From Semisulcospira habei (taxonomy: Eukaryota > Mollusca > Gastropoda > Semisulcospiridae): a stretch of 64,000 nucleotides of DNA. The stretch is from NCBI GenBank assembly GCA_036245525.1, contig BTPG01000008.1:30983680-31047679 (forward strand). The letters run 5' to 3'. A program made the position numbers and the translations under genes. Shown one piece after another: positions 21,698-32,400 of this stretch; the stretch's first letter is position 1, and each line of letters opens with the position of its first letter. Under the pieces are notes generated by a model. It was given only the letters and a program-made list of their open reading frames with translations. It was not told the origin of the DNA and searched no databases.

Positions 21698-22380
21698 TCA
21701 TAATGTGTTCTTTTGCACTCCAAGCTGTGGCAAGCCCCTACCTGTGCACAAGAACCTTTCCGGTCTCGAGTAGTCTCGTAATGGAGGCATGCCCCTTGGC
21801 GATTGGTTGATCATTTGGGACGGGGCATTTACAAACTGACTTATACAAATCTTGATCAAGATCTGGAAAATTAAATGACGTTTTAATGGATCTTAGTTAC
21901 AGAAAACTGTTTCAATTTAACGGTAAGCAGTGAAAAATCCGCAAAAGGCGCACATTCTGAAAGTCCGAAATGACTTCATAACGACAAAATATAACGTTGG
22001 CACTTTTCTGCTTATTTTAAACAAACTGATCTTTAAAATGGTCAAATAAGCACCACATCTTTCAACTGTTTTTTTCACGTATTTCCACTAATCCAAAAGT
22101 CGTACATCACGTTATGCAAACTCTTTTGTCCCTCAGGCTGTTACCCTTTTCAACAGTAATATCAGTAGATAGTGTCGGTCAACATTCTTCCGTCCTTAGT
22201 ACTAGACCTCTCAGTATTATTATTATTATTATTATACAAAGGTAACAATACGTCTGTTACAGTTCATTTCTTTAATTGAGTGTTATGTGTTATTTAATGA
22301 TTTTTTTTCTTAATGAGTGAATGATGATGCCATGTGTTGTATGGGCAGACAGTGAATTTCCCCGTGAGGGATTAATAAAG
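21698..22380. other. No gene recognised
   Basis: AT-rich unique-looking sequence with a short (ATT) run at 22215-22233. No coding, RNA or clear element feature. Confidence 0.45.
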
Positions 22381-22520
22381 TATTATTGTATTGTATTGTA
22401 TTGTATTGTATTGTATTGTATTGTATTGTATTGTATTGTATTGTATTGTATTGTATTGTATTGTATTGTATTGTATTGTATTGTATTGTATTGTACTGTA
22501 TTGTATTGTATTGTATTGTA
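22381..22520. repeat. (TTGTA)n microsatellite
   Basis: About 27 pentanucleotide units with one C interruption at 22496, preceded by GTGAGGGATTAATAAAGTA. The 94- and 102-aa ORFs across it are artefacts. Confidence 0.95.
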
Positions 22521-23007
22521 ATCACGTGATAAATTCGAGACCGGAAGACCTTTTGTGCACGGGCTGGGGCGTGCCACAGCTTGGGGTGCAACATGTTCTA
22601 GTCAGGCCGGTCTACTACCGGAGACGGAAGTTGCCAGAAGTACGCGAGACGGGCACTGAACGCAGATCCACATTACCTCCCATTATGACTGTAATTTGAC
22701 AATCATCACCAAATATTTCCAGCTATTTAAAAGCTTAAAAATTATTATCAACTTTGGCATCAACATGATGATCTATACATCTCTGATCTCACGCTAGTTG
22801 TCTCCCTCTAATCGCTACATCAGCGTTAGCGGGAATCTAGAGAGACAAACAGTGTGCCCTGACCTGCGGCAAAAAAGGCCATTATTTTCATGAGAGAAGT
22901 CGGCGGATTTACGCCAGATGCTTGTGACGTGCATGTGCGTGTTGTTCTCCGCCGTACGTATACCGGTAACTCAGTGTCCTCGCCGCTGGGTCCTCAGACA
23001 ATCTCCT
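22521..23007. other. No gene recognised
   Basis: Unique-looking sequence between the TTGTA array and the next P1 hairpin, with no supported feature. Confidence 0.4.
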
Positions 23008-23085
23008 CTGTCTGCAAGAGGCATGGATTCTCATGATCCTCTGCAACTTCAGGGGCTCATGAGAATCTATGCCTCTTGCATCAGT
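23008..23085. mobile_element. P1 hairpin remnant
   Basis: GCAAGAGGCATGGATTCTCA ... TGAGAATCTATGCCTCTTGC, with a worn centre. The termini are not recognisable. Confidence 0.5.
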
Positions 23086-23490
23086 TAAAAAAAAAAAACA
23101 GCCCCATCTCTTTACATCAAAACTGACAGTGTCTTGGCGCTTGAGGACAGCGACGCTGAAAAAAAAAATGTCACGAGCCTGATACTGGGGATATAAATCT
23201 ACAGCAGTAAGGACACTCTACTCAAGTATTTTGTTTATTGTTTTCCGCGTTCATTTCTATTCAAAGGACGACCGCCACTAATTTTTGTTGTTGCGAGTTT
23301 CATTTGTAAAAATAGTTGTATTATGCTTTTTTAGGCAGCTTGCACAGAAGTGACAGCGTTTATGTCTGATATATTATATCGTATTCATTGCGCCGCTGAC
23401 GGTGTGGGATACAAATTGCAGTGTTTTTTTCCCGGTGAATCGTGCATGCTTGGAGCTAATCCGCCCCTGTCCCCCCCCCCTTTCTTCTTC

Positions 23491-23563
23491 CTCCAGCAAG
23501 AGACATAGATTCTCATGAGCTTTTGCTGTCGCAGGAGCTCAAGAAAATCTATGCCCCTTGCCG
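23491..23563. mobile_element. P1 hairpin remnant
   Basis: CAGCAAGAGACATAGATTC ... GAAAATCTATGCCCCTTG around GAGCTTTTGCTGTCGCAGGAGC. The termini are lost. Confidence 0.5.
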
Positions 23564-23751
23564 GTGGAACTTAAAGCGACATGCTGCAGGCACCTTTATA
23601 AACGTTCTTAGCATGTCCTGCAGTAATGCAAAGTCCAGCCAATCGTGGACACGCAGACAAATTAAACAATACTGAGTTGAAATTGTCCTTTCTAAGCTTT
23701 TTTTTGTTTGTTTGAGATTTTCTTTACAATAATGCTACCAAAAATGCAAAC

Positions 23752-23805
23752 TTAACTTATTCGCGGTCAGGTGCATCCAGATGCGGCTGGCTGCGAATGA
23801 GTTAA
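23752..23805. mobile_element. 54-bp TTAA mini-hairpin
   Basis: TTAACTTATTCGC at the left and GCGAATGAGTTAA at the right, with GCATC-cag-ATGC in the middle. The smallest element of this plan in the window. Confidence 0.6.
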
Positions 23806-24011
23806 TATATGAAGTCTGATTTTCGTAAAATGAAAGACTTGTCTGCCCTTTTTCTTCCATTAGGCAGGAGAGTTCCCCGATGCAAATCATGGGCAGTAAA
23901 ATTTGCTATTACGTAAAGAATCGTAGGAAAGTCTTAGATGAGGCGAGATAACATTGAGAAGGCGTATCTCCAAATTTTAGTAGTCCCAGCCCAAACTGCA
24001 ACAGATGGCTT

Positions 24012-24108
24012 TTAAATCCTAGCTTTGGATGTCGGTAGCGGTTTTTGTCGCGATGATAGCTGCAGGAATCATCGCGACAAAAACAGCTACCGACAGCGAA
24101 AGGGTTAA
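24012..24108. mobile_element. TTAA hairpin element, family G
   Basis: TTAAATCCTAGCTTTGGATG at the left and GCGAAAGGGTTAA at the right. Long inner arms GTCGGTAGC and GTTTTTGTCGCGATGAT pair with ATCATCGCGACAAAAAC and GCTACCGAC. Related to 1404-1481. Confidence 0.65.
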
Positions 24109-24214
24109 TCCCTCATGAGAATCTCTACCTCTTATGCCACAGAAATCATCAATTTTATATTTGAAGTTTGTACGGTGCCTAGACCTCTATCTGAGGTAAG
24201 GAGCCACATAAATC

Positions 24215-24246
24215 ACTATTATTATTATTACTATTATTATTATTAC

Positions 24247-24310
<64 letters not shown>

Positions 24311-24328
24311 TTTATTTTTATTATTATA
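24215..24328. repeat. (ATT)n microsatellite
   Basis: ATT repeat with two ACT interruptions. Confidence 0.95.
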
Positions 24329-24353
24329 ACTAACACATGTCCCTCAGAGGATG

Positions 24354-24542
24354 TTAACCCCTTCATTGCAAGGGCACGCAAATTGTGGTTTGAAATCATT
24401 GTTAACTCAACGGCAAAGATTCCTAAACGTCAAAGGAACATGAACACAACGTGGTGTCAGCAATAGGCATTGATCCTCATGAGGATCTATTCCTCTTGCA
24501 GTTGGGTGGATGTTCAATTTGCTTCGGGAGTGAAGGAGTTAA
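24354..24542 (+). mobile_element. P1 TTAA MITE, palindrome centre deleted
   Basis: TTAACCCCTTCATTGCAAG at the left and GGGAGTGAAGGAGTTAA at the right. The hairpin retains only the outer arms (GGCATTGATCCTCATGAGGA, TCTATTCCTC), so the GC-rich core is missing. Confidence 0.7.
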
Positions 24543-25320
24543 GGGGGATGAAACCAGTGAGTGTGGAAGCATTCGTTAACCCTCCCTCTCCTTACCCGTG
24601 ACATCGATCTTGGGATACAATTGGCAGGCACTGTCACAGTGAATAAAATTCGAAACTTTTCAACCAGAAACAAAGCAAATCAGGCGCGTTCTTTTGGCTA
24701 TCATTATGGACATCGTGCCCGCGAATATCTCCCTAATAGCCACGCCACGCCACGCCAATGGCGAATGGAAATGATGTCCTTGCGTGTGTCTCTGTGGAAA
24801 ATCTGGCATTCATGTAATCTCCACCACAGACCCCGGAATGGGTCTGCCCATCTGAACTTTACGTGATCATATTGCGTCATATACCCCCTCAATGACTGGT
24901 CAGAATGCTAGCGGTCCCCCCGCCCACTCCCCCCCCTTCCCCCCCCCCCCCCCCCCGTGCTTTTTGAGTAGATAGCAGAAATGTATCGAATTTTCCTTAG
25001 CGGCGGATAGCACTAGGAGGAATTCCATCAGGTCAAAATGTTATTACGAACTTTTTGTGTGTGCATGTGATATGATTGATTGCAATAATGGTTCTGACTG
25101 GGAGACAAAACTGCGTTTTCACTTCCGGTTTACCATGCACTGGTCAATAGACTTTCGAAAATCAGAAGTAGGTGAAATTTGCACGCATTTTGACGCAAAC
25201 AGTGTATAGAAAGCCCGGCAATACATGCAAACTGGCATGATTGTCTGGTCTTTTATCGCTTTTAGCACCAAGGGCGCATTTCCGGTCCCGAAATTTGGAA
25301 GTGTTACTTAACGACTATGT
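24543..25320. other. No gene recognised
   Basis: Unique-looking sequence with a C-rich run at about 24915-24956. The segment near 24723-24800 (CTAATAGCCACGCCACGC...TGTGGAAAA) recurs weakly near 25690-25750 (ATAGCCACGCCACGCTAAG), so a dispersed repeat may be present. Confidence 0.4.
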
Positions 25321-25329
25321 ACCACTTGC

Positions 25330-25471
25330 AAGAGGTGGATTGACCATGATAATTCAAGGGTAGTGCCGGATTAGCTTGGCGCCTAAAGGCGCCAAGCTAA
25401 TCTGGCACTACCCTTGAATTATCATGGTCAATCAATCGCCTGCTGTAGGGCGTTGACGCTAAAAGGGTTAA
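25330..25471 (+). mobile_element. B2-type TTAA hairpin MITE, right part
   Basis: Perfect palindrome at about 25339-25431 (TTGACCATGATAATTCAAGG and its inverse around GGCGCC-taaa-GGCGCC). The right end is CTAAAAGGGTTAA (TTAA 25468-25471). The left end is unclear. Confidence 0.7.
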
Positions 25472-25804
25472 TCCACTTGGTCGAAACACGAGCAAATTAA
25501 AAAAATATTTTTTTGCTCTCAGGAATCTTCTATTTCCCCTTGGCCGACTTTTGAGATTTCTCGGCCTAAAGGAATACTGGCTAACATTCGTGGGCAACAT
25601 TCATGAAGCTTTTCGTGTAATAAGACACGTCAGGAAAAAAAAAACAAATAAAAAAAACACAACTTATTTTATTAGAGGTCTAGAAAATAATAGCCACGCC
25701 ACGCTAAGACGAATGAAAATTATGGCCTTGTGCATGTCGCTGTGAAAATATGATATTTACGATTTTTCTTTTCGTGCAGTAGGACAAGCCAAGTCAGAAA
25801 AAAA

Positions 25805-25910
25805 TATACTGACGAGCCAAAAAAAATGCGACATTTTTTCGAGTCATCGGAAAAACTGCAGTGTCTCCGATAACGCAAATGATGTCGCATATCCTTTGCT
25901 CGTCAGTATA
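25805..25910. mobile_element. Tc1/mariner-like MITE (106 bp)
   Basis: Terminal inverted repeats TATACTGACGAGC and GCTCGTCAGTATA flank inner inverted ATGCGACAT / ATGTCGCAT. The outermost TA pair fits a TA target duplication, which defines the Tc1/mariner superfamily. No transposase, so non-autonomous. Seen once. Confidence 0.65.
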
Positions 25911-26235
25911 TATTTATTAAGTCTAGAAAAGTTCAGTTCAGTTCGGTCAAGATGGGGAGCTATGTGCTCGGAAAGTCACATACACGCCCCACCCTACCAT
26001 ACACAAGTGGGCCGAGAAGAGGGTTGATTGATTGTTAAAACTAATATGTTCGAGACCTATGTAGTGTCGGGTCTGAGGTCTCGAGAGGGATTTCTTTTGT
26101 ATCTGATATGACTGACGCGACGTCGATAAGCTGACAGCAGAAAGCAAAAACAAAAACCGCTTAAGTTAAGGTCCTCAACCTCTTCACTTCTCAGGAAAAA
26201 AACAACAACAACAACAACCGTAACTGAGCAGGGTA

Positions 26236-26365
26236 CGACTGCAAGAGGCACAGATCCTCATGAGCCCCCGCAGTTTCGGGGGCTCATGAGGATCTATGCC
26301 TCTAGCTGTCAACACAGTGTAGTCACGTTCCTTTTTCGGCTGGGGATCCTTTAAGGTTGTATACT
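26236..26365 (+). mobile_element. P1 MITE, part
   Basis: Near-perfect palindrome at about 26240-26305 (GGCACAGATCCTCATGAGC and its inverse, centre CCCCGCAGTTTCGGGG), followed by GTCAACACAGTGTAGTCACG and GTTCC from the right spacer. The ends are worn. Confidence 0.6.
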
Positions 26366-26370
26366 ATACC

Positions 26371-26884
26371 TACATTTTTTAATTGAAAACTGCCGCTTAT
26401 AGGGTTTTTTGAGAGCCTTATTGAGTCTGGAGGCTATTGCCACCCTGAAAGACCCATGGTCCCGGGCATATTTGTAAGTTTCAGCCTTTTGCGTGACCTA
26501 CCCCATGTGCGAAAACACGCAAAATAGCTGATTTCAGAACACAATAAAAATTTATCGAATAGTGTGTTAAAATGATAAAGAAACATTTCGGTCACTTCAT
26601 AAAGTATGTTAGTATTTTCTCGTAAAACAAGTGTGTTCTGATAATTGGAATTCTAACTGTAATCGATAAAAGTTTATGTTGTAAATTCGCAAATTGCCCG
26701 GATGTTATCAATAACATTACAAGTGTTTGCAATGTTGGGCAATTGCTCAGGCCCTTTTTATTCGATAAAATCGTACTTTAGATCATATCACACACATTAT
26801 TTATGAAAAAATGAGGGGGTCCCGCGCAAAAATTGGCACTTTGGGTCGTTTGCGAGTGCGTTTTCAAAAAGGGATACAAGCGAT
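26371..26884. other. No gene recognised
   Basis: AT-rich unique-looking sequence without supported features. Confidence 0.4.
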
Positions 26885-27052
26885 GTCTGACTTCCGGCAG
26901 ATCATATCTCCGCCGTAGCCGTCCCAAGCCCGCATGAGAAAGGAGGAAATCAACTACCAAACCAACAAGTATAACCTACGCCCAAACTGTTGCAAACTAC
27001 TAGTCTTCGATCACTATTAGTGACAGTGGGAAAGTAAACTGGAACAAACAAC
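26885..27052 (+). repeat. Dispersed repeat R1, second copy
   Basis: Matches 2160-2350 in order: GCCGTCCCAAGCCCG, CATGAGAAAGGAGGA, CCCAAACTGTTG, CGATCACTATTAGTGACAG, GGAACAAACAACA. See that entry. Confidence 0.5.
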
Positions 27053-27114
27053 AACGGGAGATACGGGATGAGAAGGTTTATCTATAAGTAATTAAATGCA
27101 CCAAACATCACTTA

Positions 27115-27350
27115 GTAGTTGAGTTAGTACAGTGGTAAAATACTCTTTTTGCCACACAGGTAACCAGGGTTCAATCCCCGTAGATGGATATTTTTTCCCT
27201 GCTCAAAAATTAGAAACCCATACAGTTTCTACTTCGCTAAATGAAACAAACGCACACACACACAAAATATATATATATATATGTTCTTTTTTATGTAAAA
27301 TATGCGATTATCATCACCGTTGTAATGTGGATGTTAAACCATGAACCAAC
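27115..27350 (+). mobile_element. tRNA-like SINE (SINE-C)
   Basis: Box A-like GTTAGTACAGTGGTAAAAT and box B-like CCAGGGTTCAATCCCCG at tRNA spacing, followed by a body ending TGGATGTTAAACCATGAACC. Different head from SINE-A and SINE-B. The 3' boundary is approximate. A (TA)n run sits at 27268-27283. Confidence 0.55.
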
Positions 27351-27576
27351 CAACAAACCATTTTCAGTCTTGGATAAAAATGCATACTGGTTACCTCGGT
27401 ACATTTGTTCATTTAATTTTTTTCAGCCAGGCATTGTGAGCATGTTTACATTCATTCAATCATTCACAGATGAAAAAGAACACCAAAGAGTGTTGTCACA
27501 GGGTGTTTTTTTTTAATTTTTCTGGCATCATCTACAAACATTAATTAATGAATAATGTGAATTTGTTTTAATATAC

Positions 27577-27725
27577 CTGCTGCAAGCAATGCTACATACT
27601 CCTTTGGTGTATCCGTGAAAGCAGGTCGGTGAACATCTCTGGTTGAAAGATGTTTGTGAACAGATTGGTAGTGGATGTACCTATGTCTCCAGCTGAATCT
27701 CAGTTTCCCAGCAGTTTTTGGTTAC
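27577..27725 (-). other. Open segment with a possible splice donor
   Basis: On the minus strand about 49 codons are open and end at GCAGCAG followed by GTATAT. The reading is plausible protein (HRYIHYQSVHKHLSTRDVH in the middle) but I recognise no family and see no convincing acceptor upstream. A second frame is also open. Listed only because the flanking region contains other candidate minus-strand exons. Confidence 0.2.
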
Positions 27726-27954
27726 AAATTATAAGGAAACAAAACAAATGTCACATGTTTCAATATGCCCCGTTATGTTTGCACATGATCATTGTGAGTA
27801 AAGAATAATATCTTTGTTTATTTTCAAAAGAAACGCTGTATTTGCAGACATTCATTTAAAGTATATATGTACAGTCAAGTATGTTGAAAGCATTATTAGG
27901 CTACAATGCACATAGGCACCCATACAAAAGTAACTACCCTCAAATACAAAATGT

Positions 27955-28112
27955 TAAATGTTTAGGGCTTAACATCTTTTGTCCATAAGGTGATTTCAAA
28001 GATGGGTCACAGAAATAGGGTCTGAACAAATTTTGACCCAAGCTGTATTCGAACCCAGGACCTTTGGGATGAGAGTCAAACACACTACCACCGAGCCACC
28101 CAGCTCCCCCTC
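27955..28112 (-). mobile_element. tRNA-derived SINE (SINE-A), minus
   Basis: On the minus strand: GGAGCTGGGTGGCTCGGTGG (box A), GTCCTGGGTTCGAATACAGC (box B), then GGTCAAAATTTGTTCAGACC and the tail AAAAGATGTTAAGCCC. Same family as 10310-10465. Confidence 0.7.
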
Positions 28113-28194
28113 AAAATACAGCTTTACTGTGGGACAACATATTTTAACTACATTATTCACATTTACATTGACAAAGTGCTGACTTTATACAATT

Positions 28195-28252
28195 AGTTAG
28201 TTATTTGGGTTTAACGCCGAGAAGGCGACTAAGGCCATCTCACGGCGGGCTG
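28195..28252 (+). repeat. Short dispersed repeat GGGTTTAACGCCGAG
   Basis: TTAGTTAGTTATTTGGGTTT, AACGCCGAGAAGGCGACTAA, GGCCATCTCACGGCG. The inverse occurs at about 61996-62066, directly upstream of the GPCR exon. Probably a fragment of a common interspersed element. Confidence 0.5.
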
Positions 28253-28599
28253 ACTTTATACAAGCTAGTGGGTGGAGAACAGTGGAGCTGAAGTTATTTT
28301 CAGTTGTGTGCATGCCAACCGAGACTGACACCGGCAACCACTTGCTCATGAGGTATTTATTTGGGAGCCAACTACACAGTATATAAAAGAAGGGGGATAG
28401 GAGAGAAGGAATGACAGACTTATCATTTAGAGCCTTCTACTACATATATTATTTCCCTCATATATATATAACACGAAGAGTTTTTGCGTTCCCGGCTGAC
28501 GGCCATCTTATTCTGTATTAAAATTTCACTGATGACACGGAATGCTTAACACAATATATATATATATATATAATATATAGAGAGAGAGAGAGATTGATT

Positions 28600-28985
28600 G
28601 ATTGATTGTACATTGCTTAACGTCCCGACAGCAACAAGGCTTTCTCAGGACGTGCCTGCACTGCTTGTGAAAATAAATAAATAAACAGAACATTGAATGT
28701 ATGTCGCCAGCCGGTCAAATACGTTAAATAAACCTAACACATGGGGCCTAAATAAAGCTAAGACCATTTAGCAACACACATCCAATATCAAGAGCTACAG
28801 GCAGTGCAGACAGTAGGGAGAGTTTTAAAAAGGCAAATACAGGTGAATGGACAAAGGGTAGACAGAAACACATGCCCCAGAATAGAGAGAAAAACCCACC
28901 CTGTGGGGCTGACCAGGGTGACCCTGGGAACTAAAAAATACCTAACCCCACCCAAGTCCCCCAGGGCAGACCTGGGTGGGGCCAG
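28600..28985 (+). repeat. Dispersed repeat R2
   Basis: About 385 bp also present at 48247-49055, where it is split by an insertion. Shared landmarks: TTGTACATTGCTTAACGTCC, AGGACGTGCC, GAATGTATGTCGCCAGCCGG, ACCATTTAGCAACACACATC, GACAGAAACACATGCCCC, GGGCTGACCAGGGTGACCC, CCACCCAAGTCCCCCAG. No meaningful ORF. Class not recognised. Confidence 0.65.
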
Positions 28986-29039
28986 AGAGAGAGAGAGAGC
29001 ATCACTGAAGTCCTGATATAACTCAACATTGCACATCCC

Positions 29040-29860
29040 ACTACGTTATAACAGTGAAATTCAGTGTCCAGCCACCACTACACTACACACATAACACATA
29101 CTGTGCACAATGTTGGTATGAAAATCAAACAATACTGTTACCAGTACCACACTCTGTCCCATTGCAGCACAACTAAGTGAAATGCAGTCTCACGCCCCAT
29201 AACATATACTGCACAATGCTGATGTCAACATAAAATACCGTAACAACTGCATAACAAGGGTAAAATGCACTGTGTCACCTAGTCTGCATAATATAGGCAT
29301 ACACACCAAACAATACTTTTACTGCTCTTGATACAAAGTCTGTGCAGTCCACCATATCACAACACTGCAAAATACATCAGTGCTACGCTGGCAGAGTGCC
29401 TACAATACAACCCGAAACGCTGAAGGTAAATTCTTTGTAAGGCACTGCAACACTAACCTGCGAAAGTTTTGTTTTTCTAACAGAGTTGCCATTGTTTGGA
29501 ATGAGTTACCAGTTTCATTAAAAAAAAAAAAGCACCTAACATAAATTCTTTACAAACCAGATGGACGAATTACCAAAATTTAAAGAGTTTTTCTATTCAT
29601 ATGATAAATCATTTATAGGAAAATTTCATGAATAGCAGACTCATAAAGTAACTTAAGAAAGAAAGGACATTTGCAAAGGCCTCACGGCCTATTTTGTCCT
29701 CACACTACTACAGTCTGCACCATGCCGGCTATTAATATAAGCAATACTCTTCAAAAACTCAACATGGTGCAGGCTATCGTGTCACAACTGATTGCACATT
29801 GCATAGCAGCCACCACACACAACCTGGTACTGTGCACAATGTTGGCTTCAGTTTTACTTT
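29040..29860 (+). repeat. Diffuse CA-rich tandem repeats with a LINE remnant
   Basis: Recurring phrases such as CATACTGTGCACAATGTTGG (29098, and near 29835), CATATACTGCACAATGCTG (29203) and variants suggest a badly diverged tandem repeat with a unit near 110-130 bp. Within it, 29455-29630 carries a frame-shifted RVAIVWNELPVSL reading, typical of LINE RT C-termini. Confidence 0.4.
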
Positions 29861-30349
29861 GTTTATTTAATTTCGGACCTGCTGGGGGCATGAGAAAAAT
29901 CACAAAAGAACTTACATGATTGCGCTCAAAAATTAACTACACATGAACACATGTTCCTTAGACAGCACAAATGACTTGTATGGACACAGATCATAGTTAG
30001 GTCATTCTGTTTGCTGGTATGTGTCATGTACAGTACGTCTGGAAAACATGTGAAATGAACCATGTGATTAGCAATTCTGATACGATAAGTAAAGCTACAC
30101 AGCTGAAAGTCAACGATTGACAGAGGAAGAATAAATAATAAAACAAACAAAGTACAGTACATATCATATGCCTATGATCAGTTATCAACCAACCACTGAA
30201 AACTGCTGTGACAGATGGAGGGTAATGCAAGAACTACATGGTCAACTCACTCTTTAGAAGTATTGCGATTTTCATTGAGCAAGTCCACATTTGGTATATT
30301 TTGAGCAGAGGGTTTAATGACATATATGTATATATATACTACATACCTA

Positions 30350-30372
30350 CCCCCCCCCCCCCCTCTCCCCCG
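30350..30372. repeat. C-rich run
   Basis: Poly-C with a few T. Similar C runs occur at 31208-31233, 32487-32503 and 34299-34319. Confidence 0.8.
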
Positions 30373-30889
30373 GCTGCATTTCTATATTTTGGCACACCCT
30401 CTCTTCAGAAAGGACCCATGGGTGTTATACTCTGAGGCCAATGACCATTTTCAGAATGTTTATCATTTATAATCATGCAAAGCGGAGCAGTGATAAGTTT
30501 TCTCCTTGTTTCACACCGACGCTGCAAAAAAAATCTATCTGTACCACTGTTTCCTAACTCATAAGAGTCAGCTGTGGAGTACATATTTTGAATGACTGAT
30601 GTATGCCAGTATTTCGGAACTTGTCACAAAAAAGACCTGTTTATATGCAGTGAAATGTCTTCGAAAAATGAACACATTGGCAGTAAAGGGGTTTTTCCCT
30701 GGATAATCAAAAACTAATACAAATTAAGCTGCGTTTCCAAATCGTGACATGACAGGAGAGTGCAGTAAGGCAAAGGCGTTTGCTGCATTGCGAAGGATGT
30801 GACTGTCCAAAACCTTGGCATTGTGGCTGGACAGCAAAATAACAGGACGTTTGCCCACAGGACAATCAGTTCACTTCCTTTGCCTTCCT

Positions 30890-30956
30890 GTCGGTTGGCC
30901 ATCCCGGAGAGACGTACCCGCTGAACTCTTCTTCAATGTGGCTATTGCAACCTGCA
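30890..30956 (-). CDS. Candidate terminal exon, unknown protein
   Basis: On the minus strand a good acceptor (TTATCTTTTGCAG) is followed by an open frame reading CNSHIEEEFSGYVSPGWPTD, then RKAKEVN and TGA. The composition looks protein-like, but the exon is very short. With this acceptor the exon enters one base into a codon, which does not join directly to the candidate exon at 32136-32335 (that exon leaves two bases). An intermediate exon, another acceptor or a chance frame are all possible. I do not recognise the protein. Confidence 0.3.
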
Positions 30957-31601
30957 AAAGATAATTAAGAATCAAAAAAAAGTTTTGAAATGCACATTAT
31001 GCGTGCATATATATGTGTTTGCAAGTATTTTTACAAAGTACATACATGCATAATAATTATGACAGTATTCAGAGCAAGAACAAGAAAGACAATGAATGTC
31101 CTTATGGTTTACGTGTATGACCAATCCACATAATACGTCCAACCTGTGTGACCTTGTGTGAGGAGAAACAATTTGTGTCAAAATCTGACCATTTTTTTAC
31201 CCCTTTCTGGACCCCCCCCCCCCCCCTCCCCCCGTGACCCTGACCTTTGAAAGGTCACAGCAGTTGGTATGTTTAGAAAGATTGTACCACAAAGTACCCT
31301 GGTGCCAAGTTGGACGTCTGAGGCTTAAATAGTCTCTGAGGAAATACCAATGTTAAAGTTGCCTACAGATAACAGACAGTCGACGGATGACCCATTACAA
31401 ACACTTAGTTTTGCTATCACACGTGAGCCACATATGAGACACAACTGAGCTTTAAATGACCACAATGGGTGTATAAATATATCTAGAATCAGCATCACAG
31501 TGTAACTTGCAGAAAATGTTTCATACAGGACACGTTTAACATATTGCTGTTTAGCAACAGTACACACTGGACCAAAAACCAACCCCACCACCCCCACACT
31601 T

Positions 31602-31857
31602 TGGTACCGGTCTCAGGCCACTTTACAAATTTCAAATACAAGCGATCAAAAATCTCAGTAACTTCAGTAGCTGAACTGGCCCTTTGTCTGTCTTGTACTG
31701 TGTTTGTACTGTGTTTGTCTTAAATGGCGTAAATCCGTGTCTGTTTCGTGACTGTGTGTGTTGGGTTTCAGGCGTGGCGCTTTGAGTCGATTTCCCCAAA
31801 ATTGAGAAAAAGCGCCTATATAATAACGGTATTATTATTATTTATTATTAAAAGCTG
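31602..31857 (+). mobile_element. SINE-B, 5'-truncated
   Basis: Starts in the SINE body (TACCGGTCTCAGGCCACTTT) and shares AAATACAAGCGATCA, GTCTTGTACTGTGTTTG, GGCGCTTTGAGTCGATTTC and GCGCCTATATAATAACGG with an (ATT)n tail. The tRNA head is missing. Confidence 0.7.
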
Positions 31858-32049
31858 GTATTCAGTGTTTTCTTGTCATTCTTGCACTAAGTGCTTATTA
31901 AAGAAAATGACAGTATTTGCAGACTTGCACAAGCCTCTAGTTTCCAAATCAAATGCAATATGGTGCCACTTGTTGACAGCAAGTGATTTTAGCATTCGGT
32001 CTTGTAGAGAATGCTGGTACTGTACTACACCATCTTCAAAATGAAAAAA

Positions 32050-32400
32050 AGCATTACAGTATGATGTGTTTATTCACACCAGTTGTGTTTTGTTATGAAC
32101 CTGATTCTATTCACAAATCAACCGGTATGATTTACCTCGAGTCCAGGAGAATAGTTGATCTACTGGAACTGGCATTGCCTGCTTTCAGCTGTGACCTTCT
32201 CCTTTTGAGCAAACATGACCTGACTAGCTCCTGCCTCTTCTTGGTGTAGGCGTCATACTTCTGTGTTCTGTGCTTGTTTTGAAAGTATACCCTCTGGGTG
32301 CGACTCTGCAGTGCGACGTCAACAGCAGCATTGACCTGAAATGAAATACATGTTTATTAACGTGTTGTTTAGCAGCATGCCAATTTTACATCTGATCTTA
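32050..32400 (-). repeat. Duplicated segment, copy 1
   Basis: Contains the candidate exon and its flanks. Shares AGCATTACAGTATGATGTGT, TTGTGTTTTGTT, ACCTGATTCTA, ACCGGTATGAT, GAGTCCAGGAGAATA, TTGGTGTAGGCGTCATACTT and CCTGAAATGAAATACA with 33020-33320. Confidence 0.6.
32136..32335 (-). CDS. Candidate internal coding exon, unknown protein
   Basis: On the minus strand a 200-bp open segment is bounded by an acceptor (ATTTCATTTCAG) and a donor (GAG followed by GTAAAT). It is open in only one frame, 66 codons plus two bases, starting VNAAVDVALQSRTQRVYFQN and continuing with a strongly basic stretch (LKRRRSQLK). No domain is recognised. A diverged duplicate of exon and flanks lies 940-990 bp away at 33124-33273, with acceptor and donor positions conserved but the reading frame broken. 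That conservation supports a real exon over a chance ORF, but not strongly. Confidence 0.4.

Noticed and set aside
27577..27725. Confident exon call for the open minus-strand segment
   Set aside because: Two frames are open, no clear acceptor exists and no homology is recognised; kept only as a low-confidence note.
30470..30560. RT motif (VGVKQGENLS-like) on the minus strand
   Set aside because: Only about 15 residues look RT-like, with no neighbouring RT blocks; too short to call an element.
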